From positions 179,232,356-179,296,355 of the forward strand of contig CM062297.1 in NCBI GenBank assembly GCA_031216915.1: 64,000 nucleotides of DNA, given 5' to 3'. The position numbers and the translations under genes were made by a program. The notes under the pieces are model-generated. The model saw nothing but the letters and a program-made list of their open reading frames with translations, searched no databases and was not told the origin of the DNA. Source of the stretch: Pictodentalium vernedei. Lineage: Eukaryota; Mollusca; Scaphopoda; Dentaliida; Dentaliidae. Of the stretch, positions 55,304 through 64,000 are shown in pieces. Every line of letters starts with the position of its first letter. Within the stretch, counting starts at the first letter, position 1.

Positions 55304-58300
55304 CTGCCTGCACAGCAGCTAACAATAATGTAAAATCACTATAAGATCACCTGCGACTGTGTAAATGTATAGTCAGTTATTATGCTGCCTGCACAGCAGC
55401 CAACAATAATGTAAAATCACTATAAGGTCACCTGCGACTGTGTAAATGTATAGTCAGTTATTATGCTGCCTGCACAGCAGCCAACAATAATGTAAAATCA
55501 CTATAAGGTCACCTGCGACTGTGTAAATGTATAGTCAGTTATTATGCTGCCTGCACAGCAGCCAACAATAATGTAAAATCACTATAAGGTCACCTGCGAC
55601 TGTGTAAATGTATATTCAGTTATTATGCTGCCTGCACAGCAGCCAACAATAATGTAAAATCACTATAAGGTCACCTGCGACTGTGTAAATGTATATTCAG
55701 TTATTATGCTGCCTGCACAGCAGCCAACAATAATGTAAAATCACTATAAGGTCACCTGCGACTGTGTAAATGTATATTCAGTTATTATGCTGCCTGCACA
55801 GCAGCCAACAATACTGTAAAATCACTATAAGGTCACCTGCGACTGTGTAAATGTATATTCAGTTATTATGCTGCCTGCACAGCAGCCAACAATAATGTAA
55901 AATCACTATAAGATCACCTGCGACTGTGTAAATGTATATTCAGTTATTATGCTGCCTGCACAGCAGCTAACAATAATGTAAAATCACTATAAGGTCACCT
56001 GCGACTGTGTAAATGTATATTCAGTTATTATGCTGCCTGCACAGCAGCTAACAATAATGTAAAATCACTATAAGGTCACCTGCGACTGTGTAAATGTATA
56101 TTCAGTTATTATGCTGCCTGCACAGCAGCCAACAATAATGTAAAATCACTATAAGGTCACCTGCGACTGTGTAAATGTATATTCAGTTATTATGCTGCCT
56201 GCACAGCAGCCAACAATAATGTAAAATCACTATAAGGTCACCTGCGACTGTGTAAATGTATATTCAGTTATTATGCTGCCTGCACAGCAGCCAACAATAA
56301 TGTAAAATCACTATAAGATCACCTGCGACTGTGTAAATGTATATTCAGTTATTATGCTGCCTGCACAGCAGCTAACAATAATGTAAAATCACTATAAGGT
56401 CACCTGCGACTGTGTAAATGTATATTCAGTTATTATGCTGCCTGCACAGCAGCCAACAATAATGTAAAATCACTATAAGGTCACCTGCGACTGTGTAAAT
56501 GTATATTCAGTTATTATGCTGCCTGCACAGCAGCCAACAATAATGTAAAATCACTATAAGGTCACCTGCGACTGTGTAAATGTATATTCAGTTATTATGC
56601 TGCCTGCACAGCAGCCAACAATAATGTAAAATCACTATAAGATCACCTGCGACTGTGTAAATGTATATTCAGTTATTATGCTGCCTGCACAGCAGCTAAC
56701 AATAATGTAAAATCACTATAAGGTCACCTGCGACTGTGTAAATGTATATTCAGTTATTATGCTGCCTGCACAGCAGCTAACAATAATGTAAAATCACTAT
56801 AAGGTCACCTGCGACTGTGTAAATGTATATTCAGTTATTATGCTGCCTGCACAGCAGCCAACAATAATGTAAAATCACTATAAGGTCACCTGCGACTGTG
56901 TAAATGTATATTCAGTTATTATGCTGCCTGCACAGCAGCTAACAATAATGTAAAATCACTATAAGGTCACCTGCGACTGTGTAAATGTATATTCAGTTAT
57001 TATGCTGCCTGCACAGCAGCCAACAATAATGTAAAATCACTATAAGGTCACCTGCGACTGTGTAAATGTATATTCAGTTATTATGCTGCCTGCACAGCAG
57101 CTAACAATAATGTAAAATCACTATAAGGTCACCTGCGACTGTGTAAATGTATATTCAGTTATTATGCTGCCTGCACAGCAGCCAACAATAATGTAAAATC
57201 ACTATAAGGTCACCTGCGACAGTGTAAATGTATAGTCAGTTATTATGCTGCCTGCACAGCAGCCAACAATAATGTAAAATCACTATAAGGTCACCTGCGA
57301 CTGTGTAAATGTATAGTCAGTTATTATGCTGCCTGCACAGCAGCCAACAATAATGTAAAATCACTATAAGGTCACCTGCGACTGTGTAAATGTATAGTCA
57401 GTTATTATGCTGCCTGCACAGCAGCCAACAATAATGTAAAATCACTATAAGGTCACCTGCGACTGTGTAAATGTATATTCAGTTATTATGCTGCCTGCAC
57501 AGCAGCCAACAATAATGTAAAATCACTATAAGGTCACCTGCGACTGTGTAAATGTATATTCAGTTATTATGCTGCCTGCACAGCAGCCAACAATAATGTA
57601 AAATCACTATAAGGTCACCTGCGACTGTGTAAATGTATATTCAGTTATTATGCTGCCTGCACAGCAGCCAACAATAATGTAAAATCACTATAAGATCACC
57701 TGCGACTGTGTAAATGTATATTCAGTTATTATGCTGCCTGCACAGCAGCTAACAATAATGTAAAATCACTATAAGGTCACCTGCGACTGTGTAAATGTAT
57801 ATTCAGTTATTATGCTGCCTGCACAGCAGCCAACAATAATGTAAAATCACTATAAGGTCACCTGCGACTGTGTAAATGTATATTCAGTTATTATGCTGCC
57901 TGCACAGCAGCTAACAATAATGTAAAATCACTATAAGGTCACCTGCGACTGTGTAAATGTATATTCAGTTATTATGCTGCCTGCACAGCAGCCAACAATA
58001 ATGTAAAATCACTATAAGATCACCTGCGACTGTGTAAATGTATAGTCAGTTATTATGCTGCCTGCAGAGCAGCCAACAATAATGTAAAATCACTATAAGG
58101 TCACCTGCGACTGTGTAAATGTATATTCAGTTATTAGGCTGCCTGCACAGCAGCCAACAATAATGTAAAATCACTATAAGGTCACCTGCGACTGTGTAAA
58201 TGTATATTCAGTTATTATGCTGCCTGCACAGCAGCCAACAATAATGTAAAATCACTATAAGGTCACCTGCGACTGTGTAAATGTATATTCAGTTATTATG

Positions 58301-59514
58301 CTGCCTGCACAGCAGCCAACAATAATGTAAAATCACTATAAGATCACCTGCGACTGTGTAAATGTATAGTCAGTTATTATGCTGCCTGCACAGCAGCCAA
58401 CAATAATGTAAAATCACTATAAGGTCACCTGCGACTGTGTAAATGTATATTCAGTTATTATGCTGCCTGCACAGCAGCCAACAATAATGTAAAATCACTA
58501 TAAGGTCACCTGCGACTGTGTAAATGTATATTCAGTTATTATGCTGCCTGCACAGCAGCCAACAATAATGTAAAATCACTATAAGATCACCTGCGACTGT
58601 GTAAATGTATATTCAGTTATTATGCTGCCTGCACAGCAGCCAACAATAATGTAAAATCACTATAAGGTCACCTGCGACTGTGTAAATGTATATTCAGTTA
58701 TTATGCTGCCTGCACAGCAGCCAACAATAATGTAAAATCACTATAAGATCACCTGCGACTGTGTAAATGTATATTCAGTTATTATGCTGCCTGCACAGCA
58801 GCCAACAATAATGTAAAATCACTATAAGGTCACCTGCGACTGTGTAAATGTATATTCAGTTATTATGCTGCCTGCACAGCAGCCAACAATAATGTAAAAT
58901 CACTATAAGGTCACCTGCGACTGTGTAAATGTATATTCAGTTATTATGCTGCCTGCACAGCAGCCAACAATAATGTAAAATCACTATAAGGTCACCTGCG
59001 ACTGTGTAAATGTATATTCAGTTATTATGCTGCCTGCACAGCAGCCAACAATAATGTAAAATCACTATAAGGTCACCTGCGACTGTGTAAATGTATATTC
59101 AGTTATTATGCTGCCTGCACAGCAGCCAACAATAATGTAAAATCACTATAAGATCACCTGCGACTGTGTAAATGTATATTCAGTTATTATGCTGCCTGCA
59201 CAGCAGCCAACAATAATGTAAAATCACTATAAGGTCACCTGCGACTGTGTAAATGTATATTCAGTTATTATGCTGCCTGCACAGCAGCCAACAATAATGT
59301 AAAATCACTATAAGATCACCTGCGACTGTGTAAATGTATATTCAGTTATTATGCTGCCTGCACAGCAGCCAACAATAATGTAAAATCACTATAAGGTCAC
59401 CTGCGACTGTGTAAATGTATATTCAGTTATTATGCTGCCTGCACAGCAGCCAACAATAATGTAAAATCACTATAAGGTCACCTGCGACTGTGTAAATGTA
59501 TATTCAGTTATTAT
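55304..59514 (+). repeat. 81-bp satellite array, 52 units
   Basis: The unit CTGCCTGCACAGCAGC... ends ...CAGTTATTAT(G) and repeats every 81 bp without indels from 55304 to 59514 (4211 bp, 52 units lacking the last base). Units differ mainly at three positions: C/T after AGCAGC, G/A in AAGGTCACC, and G/T in TATAGTCAG. Stops occur in all six frames, so it is non-coding although 81 is a multiple of 3. Confidence 0.98.
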
Positions 59515-60659
59515 TAATGGAAAATTAAACTGCGGATTAAGGGTTAACGTTGATGTCGGCCAAAAATTAATATGCTGATGAAGTTCACATTTTTCACGGC
59601 AATACAAACTGAATATTTACAACATATTTTATTTATTATCGGCAAAAAAAACAAGCACCGAGATTGGAATGTTTATACCATGTTATTAGTTTTTGTGCTT
59701 GGTAAAAACCACATTTGATGAACTGAAGGCTGTCATGATGCGACTTCAGTCACAGCTAACAGCTTTTATCTTGCAACAAATAGCTATTGAGTCCATCATT
59801 ACCCGAATACAGCGAGTATCAGCTACCCCTGATACAGATTCTGCATCCTGCAACTTCAGTATACATGTACGTGATTGGTTACGATTTGTTTGCGTTACTA
59901 TTTATAAAACAAAACAAGCTTTCTAATGGAATTTCTGAGATACCTTATACTTTTTATTTCTGTATATGATAGATGGAAAAGCACTTCTCTACGGTTTAAC
60001 TATTAAATTATGAAACCACTTTGCTTTTCCATTTCTGCATCTGAATACTCGGAAGCATTCATGTTGAAACAGCATGCAGTTACAGAGTAAAGTCTTTTCG
60101 GAATGTTGAACAAAGGGGCCCATTCAGTTTGTTTACGGATGGGAAAGTTCAAGGATGCTACATACAGCTTCAACAGAAAGGACCGGCGTTTCATGAGTAT
60201 GAAAATTAAATCTAAAATTAAGTCGATAAGTAATAAAGTTAGAGGCATCGCCGTTAGGGATTGTAAGATTAATCTATCATCTGCATTATGTTTATGAACA
60301 ACATGTTGTATCAGAGTCGAGCTTGGATTTAACAACGACGAGCCATGTCTTCGGCTCGTCGAGAAATTCCCTTAGAAACAAGAGCTCGAGTCTGACACAA
60401 CAGTTTGGACATCAACATAATAGTGATAATATATATGTATTTGTTGTGAGGATCAGTAATATATTAATCCCACAGTCCATGTGGCCGTGGGGTCAAATAT
60501 TTACTGAGGCTCCACATCAATTATGTGCGTACATTTAGCAGTTTTCCTATAGTAAAAATCAGCATACTTAGCTAATATTATAGTGGGCATCTACATGGGG
60601 GGGGGGGGGGGGGACTTAATTGCTCCACCTGTATTTGGTAACAATAACCCTTTTCCTAT
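59515..60659. other. unannotated spacer
   Basis: Open frames at 59693-59926 and 60003-60335 lack recognisable motifs. A small hairpin (GACGAGCCATG ... GGCTCGTCG) is near 60337-60362. A 17-base G run lies at 60597-60613. Confidence 0.35.
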
Positions 60660-60895
60660 ATCTGTTTCTCGTGGAGGGCACAGTGGTGATGTGTTCTAAG
60701 GCGTACGGCACATAGATGGTGCGCTTGCCTTCTATCAATGGCAACCCTGTTTGTGCGAAGTTAGTACGTTGGGGAGTCTGACAGTTGCCCGCCATGGGAT
60801 GGTGGATCTCTGCGGGTACTCCGGCTTCCTCCACCCGTAAAACTGTGTTCGACACGAGGTGACCCTGGTTGTCGAAAGAATCGTTAAATCCTAAC
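60660..60895 (+). mobile_element. SINE fragment, head missing
   Basis: CGTGGAGGGCACAGTGGTGA, GTTAGTACGTTGGGGAGTCT, GGGTACTCCGGCTTCCTCCA and GTCGAAAGAATCGTTAAATC match the body and 3' part of the SINE at 13321. The tRNA-like head is absent. Confidence 0.8.
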
Positions 60896-61132
60896 AAATA
60901 AACCTATTGCTCACTGCATATTGAATAATGCATTCTCCGAGACGATTTTTCAACATTCTTCCATAAAATATATGGAAAGCATTCCCAACCTTTCCTGTCC
61001 ATAGTCTATCGAGTAATACCGTTGGTCCATTGATGGGGGTTTTAGTTTTGAATTCCACGAAAATGAAAACAGGAGCTATCGGGAGAGAAGCAGAAAAATA
61101 CAATAAAACACCTGCAATAAAATTGACTCACC

Positions 61133-61385
61133 TGCTTGTTTTCGATGCATTCGATTTATACAACGAGAAAACGTGATCTGAAAATTCTCTTGATGTTCGT
61201 TGATATTGGGTTTTGTTATTCGTGATAAGAAGCCGAAAACTCTCCACACCAGCTGATTCTAATAAAATTCGAAATTCTGTCTTCTTTATAAACGCTTTCC
61301 TGACAGAATGTTGAGAAATTTTGAAGCCGAGCAGGAGACACCACTGTTTGCACTTAGGGTTTCCTGTCACGACTGTGACGGGTGG
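61133..61385 (-). CDS. possible internal exon, unidentified
   Basis: A minus-strand open stretch of about 80 codons (KQWCLLLGFKISQHSVRKAF, EFRILLESAGVESFRLLITN, SDHVFSLYKSNASK) ends at CAAGCAG|GTGAGTC, a strong 5' splice-site consensus at 61132/61133. A possible acceptor, CACCCGTCACAG, lies near 61375. No ATG opens the frame, consistent with an internal exon. It is on the same strand as the exon at 53025 and could belong to the same gene across the satellite, but nothing shows that directly. Product unknown. Confidence 0.25.
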
Positions 61386-62045
61386 GCTTTCGGACGCTTA
61401 AGGACAACTGACAGCAAGCAGCGATATGCTTAAAAACACAAAATAGCTGTCAATGGAATGGGAAATTTGTAAGGCAGCAGAAACCATCTGCCTTTATTCC
61501 CTGGCTCCCACATCTACTTCATGTTATTTTAGCAATCAGGTAATCGTTACATTTTGATTGTTGCTTGTTGTTACAGATGACAAGTTCCTTTCCATCCTCC
61601 TGATAGAAACCACACAAAGAGTAATTTATTTTCGAATCAAGTAAGATGCCTAGAAATATTCGATGAATTAAATGCTAATGTATACTTTGCTAAAATAAAC
61701 ACGTTAAAGATGATTAATTTTGTTTACATGGACTTTGTCGACAATAAGGGCAATATATTTAATTAAACATAAAGTAATAAAGTATAAATATTTAATCGAT
61801 AATTTTATTTTTCACTTTTAAACGCGCTTCACTTTCTTTTTTAAAATCTAATTTGCCGCTAGATAATGTACAAGTAATTTCAAATGAAGATCTCAACGAT
61901 ATTTCCAATGACGTCCCACCAAGAGTATTCAAGCCTGTATGTTTCCGACTAGAATATTTTCGCAAATGACCTTCAAGCCAAACCAATATGTATATCTTCC
62001 ACAAATGTTTGTTTCCATATCTTTTTTTCATTTTCGAAACAGTTC
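61386..62045. other. unannotated spacer
   Basis: AT-rich with no recognised gene or repeat. Confidence 0.4.
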
Positions 62046-62072
62046 TTTTAGACTTAGGTTTAAGCATCAGTT

Positions 62073-62119
<47 letters not shown>

Positions 62120-62150
62120 TTTTAGACTTAGGTTTAAGCATCAGTTTTTT

Positions 62151-62201
<51 letters not shown>
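62046..62201. repeat. duplicated 29-bp segment with two (TTTA)n arrays
   Basis: TTTTAGACTTAGGTTTAAGC ATCAGTTTT occurs at 62046-62074 and identically at 62120-62148. Each copy is followed by an (ATTT)n / (TTTA)n array (62075-62119 and 62149-62201). Confidence 0.9.
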
Positions 62202-62202
<1 letters not shown>

Positions 62203-62587
62203 GTTAAATATGTGTTATGCACACATTGTGCTTGAACAGAATCGGACCCGGATTGGGGGACGAATGGCGACGAGTCGGCCATGCGCGACGAGTCGCTATA
62301 CCAACACCAAAACGATTCGAGTCGCGATAAAAGATTGTATACAAGGAAAATGAGCACAAAACACTTTTATCCGCCATTCAGTCAACAACACTCATAACTA
62401 TGACTTCTGGAAACTAGTTGATGACAAACAGTAAGCCAGGCTACACTGATCAAAATAATGTAACTCCGTTTTCAATTTCCACAATCTTGCGGAACGTGGG
62501 GAAATTCCTTTAACATGAATGAAATTTCACGTGCGCGGTGATAGGAAATAATTAAACTTAGGCGAAGTGTGCTTATCTCGACGGACA
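62202..62587. other. unannotated spacer
   Basis: Several CGACGAGTCG-type motifs at 62262-62330. No gene. Confidence 0.4.
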
Positions 62588-63070
62588 TACAGAGAACGAC
62601 ACGCTCGTGTGAATTGGTTATATCCATATCAGTGCCATATCAACGAACCCATTCACACATGTCAGTTGTTCTGCGTTAGGACACGCCTTCACGTCTATAA
62701 AAACAATTATTAGAAGGACAATTACAATTCTTTTGACAACTATAAACAAAAGGAACACATTTTATATCAAACCAAATTTGCGAGTGGAAGCCGTGTTACT
62801 ATTTCGTCCCCCGAGTTCCGATGCGTTCTATGCGCCTACTGGCACATATAACACATTGGAACTCAGGGTATGATTTTTAGATATCGCTAGCGATTCAAAT
62901 TGTAATTGAGGTTCACAATTTGTAGAATATTCCAGTGAAATTTCACTCCTTTGTAAAAATAGTCTGTCTGCGATTTTCGTTCCGCACATGTGTGCGGAAT
63001 GGATTTTAATTTTCCGCATGGTTTAGTTTTGCTATAGATGGGGATTTCACAGAACAGGCCTGAAATAAAA
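62588..63070 (+). mobile_element. family P element (copy 4)
   Basis: ATACAGAGAACGACACGCTC, a reduced first hairpin (62591-62679), the TCTATGCGCCTACTGGCACA second hairpin, TTCCGCACATGTGTGCGGAA and ATTTCACAGAACAGGCCTGA. Full length with both ends recognisable. Confidence 0.75.
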
Positions 63071-63734
63071 TGATATTTCGAACTAAATTTAATTCATTTC
63101 CTAAGGCTACCAAAGGGATAGGTGGCTTTTTGTGGGGAAGAAAATTAGGAATTATATTTTTGTAGAGCGGAACAATCTCTTAAAATGCACGGCGTCACTT
63201 CATTCATAATGTTTAGAAGCATGCAAACATCAATGATACTAAAGTTACGTTTCAAAATTTTGCACTGTAACTTTCAATTATTGAGATTCGTCATTTTTTT
63301 TGCTTCCTCGGATGTGCACGATGGATTGTTTATGCACTGGATCGTGCAATTCACTGAAACATAAAATGTATATTGAAAGCAACTAGTCTCAACATTCGTT
63401 GCAACACCAGCAATTTTTGAATGGAATAACTTGTGAATCAGTACCATAGACATATACCGTAAAGCGCACCAGCGTTCGTTTCTCATAACATCATGCGACT
63501 TTTTGTTACTGCAATAACGACACAAGATCTTTTATCGCCGTAGTTTTACCACAACTGATATTGCTATTTGCGATGGCGTTGTTCGTTAAATGGTGGATAA
63601 ATGACATTATTTCGATTTCTATAACCCCATGATTTTTACCTTAGTTGATGTAACGACCATATACGGTCAGTGTTATATTTACACAAATCGTCATTCAAAG
63701 CTTCCTTTTTCAAGTTCTGCCTCCAAGACGTAAT
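63071..63734. other. unannotated spacer
   Basis: No gene recognised. A minus-strand open frame at 63274-63525 has no motif. Confidence 0.4.
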
Positions 63735-63835
63735 CTATGACTTCTCAATGAAAGGAGCTATGTTTTTGGCAAACAATGAATATTTTTAGTTATTTAAAAA
63801 AATTCTTTTACAAAATATCATCTGCTGTTCGTGTT
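63735..63835. mobile_element. TTAA MITE family A remnant with collapsed hairpin
   Basis: ATGACTTCTCAATGAAAGGA GCT joins directly to TATGTTTTTGGCAAACAATG and GTTATTTAAAAAAATTC ... ATCTGCTGTTCGTG, the right arm of family A. One arm of the central palindrome appears deleted. Confidence 0.55.
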
Positions 63836-64000
63836 TAAATTCGATGTTTTAAATACAGGATTAAGAATAACCACGTTTAGTGTCAATACTACTTTCGGTT
63901 AAGTTTTTGAATTGTCAGTTATCTGGAAGAGCCTCCTGTGAGACAGCCTCATTGCCCTAATGTTTCACTCTTTGCCCGGGAATGGCTATGTGATATTCAT

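Noticed and set aside
55304-59514. CRISPR-like regular array
   Set aside because: Units are contiguous and nearly identical throughout with no unique spacers; this is a eukaryotic satellite.
55304-59514. 81-bp unit as a 27-residue coding repeat
   Set aside because: Stops occur in all three frames on both strands of the unit.
61939-62202. Hydrophobic open frame across the TTTA arrays
   Set aside because: Same artefact of tetranucleotide repeats.

Overview
The window is nuclear DNA from an animal, most likely an aquatic invertebrate; the sequence does not name the species. It is AT-rich, has no operons and few intact open frames. It is packed with tRNA-derived SINEs ending in (AAAT)n tails, palindromic TTAA-flanked MITEs, LINE and Penelope-like retroelement relics, a Tc1 relic, a hAT-like element and a 4.2-kb satellite. 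No well-supported complete host gene is visible. The best host candidates are a spliced terminal exon at 53.0-53.7 kb (minus) and a possible exon at 61.1-61.4 kb (minus).

The most distinctive locus is 6.1-10.4 kb. It holds a decayed, virus-derived gene cluster with the organisation of a Polinton-like virus or Maverick-type element. In order: a plus-strand gene with a C-terminal membrane helix, a convergent minus-strand coiled-coil/membrane protein gene, a 41-bp divergent spacer, a major-capsid-like gene, an overlapping A32/FtsK-type packaging ATPase gene and a short downstream gene. Every one carries stops, frameshifts or a damaged active site. No DNA polymerase, integrase or terminal repeat of this element was found, so it is a fragment.

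Layout: 0-5.8 kb holds hairpins, MITEs and a SINE. 6-10.4 kb is the viral relic. 10.6-19.9 kb holds a MITE, tandem-repeat blocks (about 237-bp and 330-bp units), SINEs and hairpin elements. 20-25.4 kb is a duplicated repeat of about 1 kb, one copy split by a 3.4-kb hAT-like element that contains a broken tyrosine recombinase gene. 25.7-26.5 kb is a three-level nested set of TTAA transposons. 27-36 kb is mainly MITEs, SINEs and unannotated spacer. 37.4-40.7 kb is a Penelope-like element (RT plus GIY-YIG) split by an antisense LINE. 42.5-45.4 kb has a LINE fragment in a foldback arrangement, a Tc1 element and a MITE. 45.7-47 kb has an unidentified decayed coding segment. 48.2-49.5 kb is a LINE relic. 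49.9-50.2 kb is a nested palindrome. 52-54 kb has MITEs and the candidate host exon with a duplicated 3' end. 55.3-59.5 kb is an 81-bp satellite of 52 units. 60-64 kb holds further SINE, tetranucleotide and MITE remnants.

At least ten elements of five or six families inserted at TTAA with CCC/GGG or CTGG/CCAG termini. This points to a past or present piggyBac-type transposase acting in trans; none is encoded in the window.
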